A stretch of 64,000 bases of DNA from Anaerosporobacter faecicola (GTDB lineage Bacteria; Bacillota; Clostridia; Lachnospirales; Lachnospiraceae): positions 62,001-126,000 of the forward strand of contig NZ_JAAQRO010000010.1 of assembly GCF_012070565.1 (NCBI RefSeq). Direction: 5' to 3'. Shown here piece by piece: positions 37,734 through 46,526 of the stretch; the first letter of the stretch is position 1; each line of letters begins with the position of its first letter. The translations under genes were made by a program, and so were the position numbers. The notes beneath the pieces were generated by a model. The model was not told the DNA's origin and made no database searches. It saw only the letters and a program-made list of their open reading frames with translations.

Positions 37734-38777
37734 TTACCTACTACTCACTTTTTCTTTTTGACAACTATTCTTGATCTGTACGACTACGGTAACCCCCGCA
37801 CTGATCAATAACAACCCATAATAACTAATTCCCCTGCTTAATAACATTCCTGGAATAATCAGTGCTTTACCAAAAATCTTTTGGAAAATAATAAGAAACA
37901 GATTCTCACTCGCTCCAATTCCTCCTGGTAATGGTAACATATCGACCGCAATAGAGATAATGGATTGTAATGCAACAATATCAACTACGCCATATCTCGA
38001 CAGGCCAAATGCCCGATATACAAAATATGTAACCAAAAACAATGCAACCCGTTGAATAAATGTAATAATAAACACAACAACCATTACACTCTTATGTTCT
38101 TTCAGAAATACTGCACTCTTATTATAATTATCAAATGCATGATCAATTTTTGTTAATGTGCTTTCTTCATCTCGAATCAATTTTATCTTTACAAGTATAT
38201 GAATTCCTTTGTGCACTAGATAACGAATTGGCTTCGTATAAAAAATCATTAGCATTAACCATAATACAACAACTATATTAATTACGATTCCAAAATATAA
38301 GAAACAAATATTCTTACCCAAGTAATGGAATACGAATTTTCTCTTTATCGTGAGCATCAGCATACCAAATAAGATTAAAATTGATTTATATGCAATGGTT
38401 ACTTCCAGTAAAACTAAGGTTGCAACTCCTAAATTCACTTTATCTTTTTTCATATAGTATAACTGTGCAGGTTGTCCTCCTGTTGCACTTGGTGTAATGC
38501 AACTAAAAAAGAAACCAATAAACGAGTACTTGATGCACCCTTTTAATTTAATCGGGCTACGTAGTTTTTTCATCATAAAGCAGATGATCACAGATTCGCA
38601 GCAAACAAAAAATATAACTGCAACGATACCAAGTAATAAATATAGTACGTTCGTCTTCTTAATGCTATCAAGAATCAGTGGAATTTCTTGATCTTTTAAT
38701 AACAGATAAAATGTAACTCCTACGATAAACAAAAAGAATATGGTATTACATATATTTTTTTTGTTAACTTTCAGCAT
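37734..38777 (-). CDS. YbhN/AglD2-type membrane protein (flippase-like)
   Basis: 347 residues with about eight to nine helices. It matches the lysylphosphatidylglycerol-synthetase transmembrane-region family (UPF0104): TPSATGGQPAQLYYMKK near 96, and DMLPLPGGIGASENLFL near 275. Members flip lipids or lack catalytic domains. The soluble MprF transferase half is absent. Its place between a PAP2 protein and pssA suggests lipid transport or remodelling, but the substrate is unknown. Confidence 0.8.
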   Translation of the reverse strand: MLKVNKKNICNTIFFLFIVGVTFYLLLKDQEIPLILDSIKKTNVLYLLLGIVAVIFFVCCESVIICFMMKKLRSPIKLKGCIKYSFIGFFFSCITPSATGGQPAQLYYMKKDKVNLGVATLVLLEVTIAYKSILILFGMLMLTIKRKFVFHYLGKNICFLYFGIVINIVVVLWLMLMIFYTKPIRYLVHKGIHILVKIKLIRDEESTLTKIDHAFDNYNKSAVFLKEHKSVMVVVFIITFIQRVALFLVTYFVYRAFGLSRYGVVDIVALQSIISIAVDMLPLPGGIGASENLFLIIFQKIFGKALIIPGMLLSRGISYYGLLLISAGVTVVVQIKNSCQKEKVSSR

Positions 38778-38793
38778 AGTTCCTCCCTATATC

Positions 38794-39480
38794 TTAATCC
38801 AACCCACACCGTGTATTAAGCTTTTCAAAGAAACGCTGAAACGGTTGATATAATTTCGTCTTATAGCTGATTAAACAACAAATCTCAGCTAAAGCTATTC
38901 CACCTATTGCATCAACAAAATAATGCTGTTTCGTAACTTGCGTTGAAACGACTACAACCAATGCAAAAAGCATGGAAAAAATTCGATAGGCTTTTGGTAT
39001 CTGCTTTTTCCTTCGAATACCAATATAACAAAACCAACTTACACTACAATGTATGGAGGGAAATAAATTCTCTGCCGTATCTGACCAATAGATAAATCGT
39101 AAAACCTGTTCACTTATGGAATTGCCAGTCACCTCAGGTCGAATATTCGTTGTAGGCATTGCAATAAATATAATTGCATTGATCATATAAGACAAATATA
39201 CAGCAAATAACATACGATATAAATGTTCTTTACTGACTCGCGTCAATAGAATAAAATTCAAAACCCAAAATATATAACACCCAAAATATATGAAAGAAAA
39301 CCATGGAATCACTGGCACTGCTCGGTCAAAGCTTGTCGTAAAATCATAATGATATCTTCCTTTTTCCAATAGTTTCGACACTTCATATACTAACGTTTCC
39401 ACAACAAAAGAGCCAACCAGTGGAAAGATGGCATAAGTTGGACATATTCGTCCCACTGTTTTTTTTAATAATGTATTCAT
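38794..39480 (-). CDS. PAP2-superfamily phosphatase/transferase-like protein
   Basis: 228 residues with about six helices. The catalytic motifs are variant: NLFPSIHCS in place of PSGH, and STQVTKQHYFVD in place of SR-x5-H-x3-D. The His residues are kept, and the N-terminal KX6RP motif is reduced to PTTNIRP. This pattern resembles the inositolphosphorylceramide/AUR1-like branch rather than classical lipid phosphatases. It heads the lipid gene cluster; a lipid phosphate substrate is inferred. Confidence 0.8.
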   Translation of the reverse strand: MNTLLKKTVGRICPTYAIFPLVGSFVVETLVYEVSKLLEKGRYHYDFTTSFDRAVPVIPWFSFIYFGCYIFWVLNFILLTRVSKEHLYRMLFAVYLSYMINAIIFIAMPTTNIRPEVTGNSISEQVLRFIYWSDTAENLFPSIHCSVSWFCYIGIRRKKQIPKAYRIFSMLFALVVVVSTQVTKQHYFVDAIGGIALAEICCLISYKTKLYQPFQRFFEKLNTRCGLD

Positions 39481-39818
39481 TATGTACCCCTATTTACACT
39501 CTATTATCGAATTATTCTCTATTCACACAGAACAAGTGTACTTCGTACACTCTCGCGTTCATAACATCTTTATAAAAAATACAGAACTTTTATAGAACTT
39601 TTATAAGTATATCATCATTCTTGGTAGAAGTAAAGTTCAACCTTGCTATGTAAAAGGAATTGTAATAAATAATTAAGGTTGAAAATGCATTGACGTTTAT
39701 TGCTTTCCTTTATAGAATGGTGTTGGAGTTCATTTTCCAACATTGGTTTTTGATGGCAATATGAAACACTCATATAGCACAAAGAACTATATCCTATTAC
39801 AGATTGAAGGAGGTTTCC
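39481..39818. other. Divergent intergenic region, PAP2 gene and tmcAL
   Basis: 338 bases. It holds AGTGTAC-TTC-GTACACT at 39536-39552, which resembles hairpins at 2106 and 19198. It also has the tmcAL promoter and a leader hairpin TGTTGGA/TCCAACA near 39720-39743. No gene was seen. Confidence 0.6.
39690..39718 (+). promoter_or_regulatory. Promoter of tmcAL
   Basis: TTGACG, 17 bases, TAGAAT, about 100 bases before the start codon. Confidence 0.65.
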
Positions 39819-41066
39819 ATGAAGATAGTAGGCTTAATCACCGAATATAATCCATTTCATAACGGACATGCCTATCACATACAAAAATCCAAAGAAATTA
39901 CAGGTGCAGATTATGTTGTTGTAGTAATGAGTGGCAATTACGTACAACGAGGCACACCTGCAATTATTGATAAATACACGCGTACACAAATGGCACTTTC
40001 TCATGGCGCAGATCTTGTTTTTGAGCTTCCTACTCTCTTTGCGACAGCCAGTGCAGAAATATTTGCTTTCGGTGCAATTGCCATTCTAGAAGGCTTAGGA
40101 ATCATTGATTCCATCTGCTTTGGTAGCGAATGTGGAGATCTTGTGCTTCTCTCCTCAATAGCAGATCTCATGGTACATGAAACGTCTGAATTTAAAGAGA
40201 TTTTACAAAACAGATTACGTTCTGGTTTGTCCTTCCCTATTGCCAGAAAAGAAGCTCTTATAGCGTTTGCACCATCTTTAGGGATTACAGAAGAACAGAT
40301 GAATTCTGTACTTTCTTCCTCGAATAATATATTAGGAATGGAATATCTAAAAGCATTATCGAGAATATCCAGTTCCATACAGCCATATACTCTTGTACGA
40401 GAAGGAAGTGGTTATCATGATCTATCCATTGACACCTCGTATTCCTCCGCCAGTGCCTTACGAAAATGTCTAACCCAGTCAACTGATAAAGCCCCTTTAC
40501 AACAGCACATGCCTGCTGCCGCATACGACATATTACAAAAGGCTATACAGGTCAAAGCACCAATTGACGAAAATGATTTTTCAGATATCTTATTTTATCA
40601 GTTGCATTCCCAATCTCCAGAAAAATTAGCGACTTATCTGGATATGAATGTAGATCTTGCCAATCGAATCTCCTCTTTATCTTTGCAGTATCATAGCTTT
40701 CAAGGGCTCGCAGAAGCAATGAAATCCAAACAATATACGCGTACACGAATAAATCGTATATTGCTACACATACTGTTGCAATTGCATAATGAGGATTTAG
40801 TGACCTATGCGCCAGATACAAATATGCCCTATGCGCGATTACTTGGTTTTCGGCATTCTTCTAGCTTTCTACTAAAGACGATTCATAAAACTGGTAGAAT
40901 TCCGGTGATTACGAAAGTAGCGGACGCAAAAGCACGTATCACCACCACACAATATGATTTGTTTCAAAAAGATTTATTTGCTACACATCTCTACAATCAA
41001 ATCGTATATACCAAATTCCATCACGTCCTTCCAGATGAATATCGACAAGGTCCTGTAATTATATCG
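39819..41066 (+). CDS. tmcAL: tRNA(Met) cytidine acetate ligase (YlbM)
   Basis: About 416 residues. The N-terminal HIGH-type nucleotidyltransferase motif YNPFHNGHAYH and VVMSGNYVQRGTPA are diagnostic. The family activates acetate with ATP and makes N4-acetylcytidine at the wobble position of elongator tRNA-Met. The start at 39819 follows GAAGGAGG. An upstream in-frame start lacks a site. It ends beside a strong hairpin. The stop is at 41067-41069. Confidence 0.93.
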
Positions 41067-41078
41067 TAAAATTTGATC

Positions 41079-41157
41079 AAAAAAACAATCTTCATGATGA
41101 TCTGTCAAATCAACTGTATCTATGATCTGACATCTCCGTTCATGAAGATTGTCTTCT
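41079..41157. terminator. Terminator between tmcAL and pepF
   Basis: ACAATCTTCATGA pairs with TCATGAAGATTGT, with A7 before and TCTTCT after, and an inner TGTCA/TGACA stem. It is related in sequence to the hairpin at 2138-2226. Confidence 0.78.
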
Positions 41158-41270
41158 ATAAGTCGTTGGATTACTTTATGAGTAACCACATAAATGTTAT
41201 TTCTTTAATTTTCAACTCTTACTTTTAGGTGAATTTAATTCTAAATCTTTCGTTTATTATTGTTCATTCA

Positions 41271-43076
41271 TTATTTCGTCAATTCTTCTAATTCATCTAC
41301 CAATTCACCAAATAATAATAATGCTTCGTTGATTGGGTCTTTACTTGCCATATCAACTCCAGCTCCACGTAAAAGAGATATTGGATCTTTTGAACAACCT
41401 CCACGCAAAAAGCCTACGTAATCTTCTACTGCTTTTGATCCTTCTTTAAGAATTCTTCTTGATAATGCAATTGCTGCAGAAAATCCTGTAGCATATTGAT
41501 ATACATAAAATGGTGTATAGAAATGTGGAATTCTTGCCCATTCCATATCAATTTCTTCATCAACGATCATATCTTTACCAAAGTATGTCTGATTTAGTTC
41601 ATGGTACAATTTGCATAATTCTTCTGAAGTTAATGCTTCTCCTGCTTCTGCTTTTGCATGTGCACGCATTTCGAATTCAGCGAACATTGTTTGTCTGAAT
41701 AATGTACCTTTGAAGCTTTCAATAAAGTAATTAACAAGATAAGCTCTCTGCTTCTTATCTTCAATCTTATTCAACAGATGTTGGATTAATAATGCTTCGT
41801 TACAAGTAGACGCAACTTCTGCTACAAAGATCTTATATCCTGCATCTTGGAATGGTTGTGTTTCATTTGAATGATAAGAATGTAATGCATGTCCCATTTC
41901 ATGAGCTAATGTGAAAACATTATCCAAATTCTCATGATAATTCAATAATACATAAGGATGGGTACCATATGCGCCCCAAGAATATGCACCACTTCTTTTG
42001 CCTTCATTCTCATAGATGTCGATCCAACGATTTGCAAATCCTTCTTTTAATAGGTTAATGTATCGTTCTCCCAATGGAACTAACCCTTCTAATACAATTT
42101 CTTTTGCTTCATCAAAAGTGTAAGACATCTCTACATCAGAAACTAATGGTGCGTATACATCATACATATGGAGTTCCTCAACCCCTAATAATTTCTTACG
42201 TAAAGCAACGTATTTATAAAATTTTGGAAGGTTACTGTGTACCGTTTCAATCAGATTCGTATATACACTAACCGGTACATCCGTATCATCAAGATACATC
42301 TCCAACGTATTCTCATACTTCTTTGCTTTTGCACGGAACATGGAAGCTTTTACATTTGCAGAAAACATTGCTGCTGAAGTATTCTTCATTCCTTGATACG
42401 TATGATAAACACTTTCAAATGCTTCTTTACGGACTCTTCTGTCCTTGCTTTCCATGTAAGTAATATATCTTCCATGCGTTACAGGGACCTTTTCTCCATC
42501 CTCTCCTGTAATTGAAGGGAATTTAAGATCTGCATTATTAAACATGGAGAAGATGTTACTTGGTGCACCTAGCACTTCTCCTGCATCAGCTAAGATTGCC
42601 TCCTGCTGTGCAGTTAAAGTATGTGCTTTCTTTCTTGTTATTTCTTTGATAACGCGGGTAAATGGTTGTAACTCCTTGTTCTCTGACAAGAATTGTTCAA
42701 TTTTTTCATCAGGTATTGCTAAGATTTCTGGCATATCAAATGCTACGGCACTATTAAGTAGAACTTCCAATCCATTTGCCTGATCTGCCAAATTTTGATA
42801 GGTTCCATTTGCTGTATTCTCATGATACTTTTCATTCGCATATACATATACACGTTCAAAATGGAACTCTGCTTCACTTTTTAGTTTAAGGTATTCATAT
42901 AAAGTAGATGCACTCTCTCCTAGCTTACCTTCATAAGCTTGAAGATCCTTGCAAAGTGATTTCACTTGTTCAAATTCTTTTTTCCAGTCTTCATCATTTT
43001 GAAAAAGGTCTTCAATTGCCCATTTATCCTTCTGCATTATTTCATCTCTTGTTACAATCTTATTCGTTTTGGACAT
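41271..43076 (-). CDS. pepF: Oligoendopeptidase F (M3B family)
   Basis: 601 residues. A cytoplasmic zinc metallopeptidase that trims peptides of roughly 6-20 residues. The zinc motif FTLAHEMGHALHSYHS is complete, with EVAST supplying the third ligand region. Length matches the family (about 600). The start is ATG 43076, because GAGGTG three codons upstream is the ribosome site. No signal peptide is seen. It is divergent from ylbJ. Confidence 0.95.
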   Translation of the reverse strand: MSKTNKIVTRDEIMQKDKWAIEDLFQNDEDWKKEFEQVKSLCKDLQAYEGKLGESASTLYEYLKLKSEAEFHFERVYVYANEKYHENTANGTYQNLADQANGLEVLLNSAVAFDMPEILAIPDEKIEQFLSENKELQPFTRVIKEITRKKAHTLTAQQEAILADAGEVLGAPSNIFSMFNNADLKFPSITGEDGEKVPVTHGRYITYMESKDRRVRKEAFESVYHTYQGMKNTSAAMFSANVKASMFRAKAKKYENTLEMYLDDTDVPVSVYTNLIETVHSNLPKFYKYVALRKKLLGVEELHMYDVYAPLVSDVEMSYTFDEAKEIVLEGLVPLGERYINLLKEGFANRWIDIYENEGKRSGAYSWGAYGTHPYVLLNYHENLDNVFTLAHEMGHALHSYHSNETQPFQDAGYKIFVAEVASTCNEALLIQHLLNKIEDKKQRAYLVNYFIESFKGTLFRQTMFAEFEMRAHAKAEAGEALTSEELCKLYHELNQTYFGKDMIVDEEIDMEWARIPHFYTPFYVYQYATGFSAAIALSRRILKEGSKAVEDYVGFLRGGCSKDPISLLRGAGVDMASKDPINEALLLFGELVDELEELTK

Positions 43077-43253
43077 GATTCTCACCTCTTGTAACTTTTG
43101 TTACACCTTTCTTTAAAACATTGGCATCGTTCCTAACGATACCTTACTATTATACCATATAATAGTAGTTTTTCCTATTGCTTTCACTTTCATGTAATAG
43201 GAAGCTCATTTTCTTAATAGAATATAGTAATTTATGCAAAGGCAGGAAATGTA

Positions 43254-44264
43254 ATGCGATCACAAAAAATGATGAAAATAATTGATCATGCAACGGTTCC
43301 CAGAGGGAGAACCTTAACCAAGTGTGGACTTTTCTTGTTCCTGCTTCTTGTTATAACGCAACCGCTTTCTGCACTAAACGGAGCAAAGACAGGTCTTTTA
43401 TTATGGTTTAATACCGTCTTACCAACCTTGCTACCTTTCATCATCTTATCGAATTTTATTATCCGTTTTCAGGTTACTGATTATATATGCCGCATCTTTA
43501 GTCCTTTATTCAAACGCCTCTTTCGGATTAGTGATCTTGGTTGCTATCCTATCATCATCGGTATCCTGTCTGGTTATCCCATGGGTGCAAAAACTTGTGC
43601 AGACTTAATCAAAGAAGGACTATTATCACGAGAAGAAGGACAATATATCATGATTTTGGTAGGAAATGCAAGTTATATGTTTCTCACTAGTTTTCTTGCC
43701 ATATCAAGCTTACATGTTCCTGGTCAAAAATACCAACTTCTCCTTCTCATCTACCTTTCTTCTCTCCTGTCTGCAACCATTTACCGTATACGAGCCAACC
43801 AGCTTAGAAAGAAGCAACAGCGCAAGGAGAAGCAATTAAGCTTAGATTCCATCTATGCCACAAGTTTACCTGAAGAAACCCCACTTAGTATGACTACTGT
43901 TGATCACTGTATTCTAGATGGGTTTACTACAATAACAAAAGTTGGTGGGTACATTATCATGTTCTCTGTACTTGCCCAGATTTTCCTTGTCCTTTTCTCT
44001 TCCTTTGGTTTTCTACGCTATCTGTTATTAGGTTCTTTAGAAATCACAACTGGAATCTATCTGGTATGTGCTTCTTCTATGAATCTAACACAAAAAATAG
44101 TCCTATCTATTACAATTACCTCCTTTGGTGGTCTCTCCAGTCTTGCGCAGGTGGGGAGTGTAATTGAGAATAGTGGACTATCCTTAAAAACTTATTTTAA
44201 ATACAAAATACTTACTGGTATTCTAGCATTTTTTATCATAATAATTTACGTTATCATACGATGA
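43254..44264 (+). CDS. ylbJ: Sporulation integral membrane protein YlbJ
   Basis: 336 residues with about eight to nine helices. GILSGYPMGAKTCADLIKEG (about 103) and GGLSSLAQVGSVIENSGLSL near the C-terminus are the duplicated Gate-domain motifs. YlbJ is needed for spore cortex formation in B. subtilis (about 408 residues there) and works with other Gate proteins. In many Firmicutes it lies near coaD and rsmD, as here. The ribosome site (GGCAGGAAATG) is weak. Confidence 0.88.
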   Translation: MRSQKMMKIIDHATVPRGRTLTKCGLFLFLLLVITQPLSALNGAKTGLLLWFNTVLPTLLPFIILSNFIIRFQVTDYICRIFSPLFKRLFRISDLGCYPIIIGILSGYPMGAKTCADLIKEGLLSREEGQYIMILVGNASYMFLTSFLAISSLHVPGQKYQLLLLIYLSSLLSATIYRIRANQLRKKQQRKEKQLSLDSIYATSLPEETPLSMTTVDHCILDGFTTITKVGGYIIMFSVLAQIFLVLFSSFGFLRYLLLGSLEITTGIYLVCASSMNLTQKIVLSITITSFGGLSSLAQVGSVIENSGLSLKTYFKYKILTGILAFFIIIIYVIIR

Positions 44265-44391
44265 GGAATCTTTCCTACATTGGAATATAACTCTATGACA
44301 TTAACTTTCAAATATGGTATCACAAAAATAACCAATCTTTTAAACTAATTCATACCCTCATTACAATACATAACTTACAAGAATATCATTC

Positions 44392-45039
44392 TTACTCAAT
44401 ATCATCTAAGAATGTGTTCTCATCAAAATCAAAATCACCTTGTTCCTCTGTTGCCGGAGCAATTTCCTCCTGTTGGAGATTGCTCTGTGGCATTGAATTT
44501 GTTGGAGCAAGTTCTTTCTTATTGTTAATGACAATATCCAAATTTCCTTTTAATGAACCTAACAAATTATCGTATTTGCTTTTTGTACTTTCATATGCAT
44601 TCGATAGAATTCGTTCTACGTCACCTAGCATATCTTCTGTATACGCAAAAGCACCTTCTCGAATCTCACTAGCATCTTGATTTGCTGCTGCAATAATTCG
44701 CTCTGCTTCTTTGGAAGCTTGTTCTACAATATCATTTGCCTGATAGTACGCCTGTTGCATAATCTCATGCTCATTGATCAATGCATTGGTTTGTTCTTGT
44801 GCTTGAGCAAGCATTGCATCTGCCTTTTCTCTTGCATCTTGTAGTATTGCATCTTTGTTAGCAATAATCTTCTGATATCTCTTAATTTCGTCTGGAGTTC
44901 TTAAACGTAATTCATCCACAAGATCATAGAGTTCATCCTTTGGTACAATTACTTTTGTAGATGATAATGGGTACATCTTACAACTTTCAATAAACTCATA
45001 AATATCTTCAATCAATTGTTCAATTCTGCTTGCTCCCAT
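44392..45039 (-). CDS. Conserved coiled-coil protein, function unknown
   Basis: 215 residues. The first 65 residues (IEQLIEDIYEFIESCKMYPL) are globular. A long Ala/Gln/Glu coiled coil runs from about 66 to 150, reminiscent of ATP-synthase b/H subunits or DivIVA. The C-terminus is acidic (DFDFDENTFLDDIE). It is cytoplasmic, with no membrane helix. The gene lies between ylbJ and coaD, with about 100 bases to coaD. The position beside sporulation and CoA genes is suggestive but I can assign no role. Annotation pipelines often call it ATPase. Confidence 0.75.
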   Translation of the reverse strand: MGASRIEQLIEDIYEFIESCKMYPLSSTKVIVPKDELYDLVDELRLRTPDEIKRYQKIIANKDAILQDAREKADAMLAQAQEQTNALINEHEIMQQAYYQANDIVEQASKEAERIIAAANQDASEIREGAFAYTEDMLGDVERILSNAYESTKSKYDNLLGSLKGNLDIVINNKKELAPTNSMPQSNLQQEEIAPATEEQGDFDFDENTFLDDIE

Positions 45040-45147
45040 ACATACTATCTCCTATCCCTGACTTTATTTTGCATGGATCTCATAACTTCCATATTATCGT
45101 TTTAATCCAATCTATTTATAAATCAACGCTTTACCAACTGTCAACAT

Positions 45148-45627
45148 TTATTTTCTGAATTTGTCATGTACACGTTCAACAACGTTCTGTGGTACAAAAG
45201 AAGTAATGTCCCCACCGTACATGCCAATCTCTCGCACTACGCTGGAACTCACATAAGAATATTCCACACTTGTCGTTAAGAATAAAGTATCCACTTTGGG
45301 ATTTACTTTATGATTTGTCTGTGCAATCTGCAGTTCATATTCAAAATCTGTTATAGCACGTAATCCACGAATAATTACATGTGCTCCTTTTAAATCTGCA
45401 AAATCCACCAATAACCCATCAAATGCTTCTACTACAACATTTGTCAAATCCTTTGTTGCTTCTTTAATCATGTCAACTCGTTCTTCTGCTGAAAATAACG
45501 GTTTTTTCGCGCTATTGTTCAAAACTCCAATAACAAGTTGGTCTACCAACTTTGACGAACGTAAAATCACGTCTAAATGGCCTAATGTAACCGGATCAAA
45601 ACTTCCCGGATATACGCCTACTCTCAT
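45148..45627 (-). CDS. coaD: Pantetheine-phosphate adenylyltransferase
   Basis: 159 residues, the normal length. It transfers AMP to 4'-phosphopantetheine, the fourth step of CoA synthesis. [17 protein letters not shown] carries the HxGH-type motif, and the C-terminal region has [13 protein letters not shown]. The start at 45627 follows GGAGGATATT; an ATG four codons upstream is in the leader. It is 45 bases after rsmD on the same strand, the standard rsmD-coaD pair. Confidence 0.96.
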   Translation of the reverse strand: MRVGVYPGSFDPVTLGHLDVILRSSKLVDQLVIGVLNNSAKKPLFSAEERVDMIKEATKDLTNVVVEAFDGLLVDFADLKGAHVIIRGLRAITDFEYELQIAQTNHKVNPKVDTLFLTTSVEYSYVSSSVVREIGMYGGDITSFVPQNVVERVHDKFRK

Positions 45628-45672
45628 AATATCCTCCATAATCCGTATCTTACCCTAATCTAGTGAAACCCA

Positions 45673-46239
45673 TTAGTTGGTCTCCTCACACTTTTGTATA
45701 AATACATGTTTATTTGTTTTATATTCTTTTGTACGATATACTTCCAAACTCGAATTCTCTAAATAGGAGAAATCCGTGTCCAAAGAAGCTTCTACTACAA
45801 TCAAAGTATTGTAATAGATTACACTGGAATGTTCCAAATACTCCAATACCATCTTTTCTAGATCTTTGTTGTATGGTGGATCCATAAAGATAATATCAAA
45901 TACTTTTCCATTCTTTTCTGCATATTGAATTGCCGCAATCACATCCATCATTAGTACTTGTGCTGCATCTGCAAGATTCGTTATCTTCAAATTCGCTTTA
46001 ATGCAATCGATAGCTGCTTTGTTATTCTCAACAAATACAGCAGATTTTGCTCCTCTGCTTAACGCCTCAATACCAATTGCACCGCTTCCACTAAACAGAT
46101 CGAGGAAATCACAATCTGCTAAGTCTTGCGCCAATATATTGAATAGTGTTTCCTTAATTCTATCCGTAGTAGGTCTTGTGTCTAAGCCTGCGATTGTTTT
46201 CAATTGCAACCGTTTTGCTTTACCCGCAATTACCCTCAT
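45673..46239 (-). CDS. rsmD: 16S rRNA (guanine-966-N2)-methyltransferase
   Basis: 188 residues. It methylates G966 of 16S rRNA (E. coli numbering). The family start MRVIAGKAKRLQLKT, the SAM loop FLDLFSGSGAIGIEALSRGA and the catalytic DPPY (near 119) are present. It begins with a plain AAGGGATGATGAA ribosome region. A structured leader and the conserved promoter element (46348-46430) lie upstream. Confidence 0.95.
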   Translation of the reverse strand: MRVIAGKAKRLQLKTIAGLDTRPTTDRIKETLFNILAQDLADCDFLDLFSGSGAIGIEALSRGAKSAVFVENNKAAIDCIKANLKITNLADAAQVLMMDVIAAIQYAEKNGKVFDIIFMDPPYNKDLEKMVLEYLEHSSVIYYNTLIVVEASLDTDFSYLENSSLEVYRTKEYKTNKHVFIQKCEETN

Positions 46240-46273
46240 TTCATCATCCCTTTAACTTCCTTAATATATTACT

Positions 46274-46337
46274 ATGATGTAAGTGATTCACTATTGCACA
46301 AACACAACGTGAACTGAACGATTGCCCCTTACATCAT
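46274..46337 (-). other. Structured leader of rsmD
   Basis: ATGATGTAAG (46274-46283) pairs with CTTACATCAT (46328-46337), and inside it TTCAC pairs with GTGAA. It lies between the predicted start point and the rsmD start at 46239. No known riboswitch was recognised. Confidence 0.4.
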
Positions 46338-46347
46338 ACTATGAATG

Positions 46348-46430
46348 ATATTACGAAAGCACTGAATGTGTAACAATACGTAGTATCATGAGCGCCAAAT
46401 TAGTACTTGACGCTCGTATCATATGATATA
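46348..46430 (-). promoter_or_regulatory. Conserved promoter element copy 2 (rsmD-coaD)
   Basis: TAACAATACGTAGTATCATG on the plus strand matches the zapA copy. On the minus strand TTGTTA (46371-46376), 17 bases, TAATAT (46348-46353) is a good promoter. GAGCG and CGCTC flank the CAAATTAGTACTTG core, a stem also present, with different bases, in the copy at 29191-29224. Confidence 0.65.
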
Positions 46431-46526
46431 GTCTATATCAAATTGTATCATAATTCAATAGGTTGTACAAACTTTTAAATAAATATTTGTGACTATTTTT
46501 GTTTTTTTCCGCCTTTTTCTATCACA

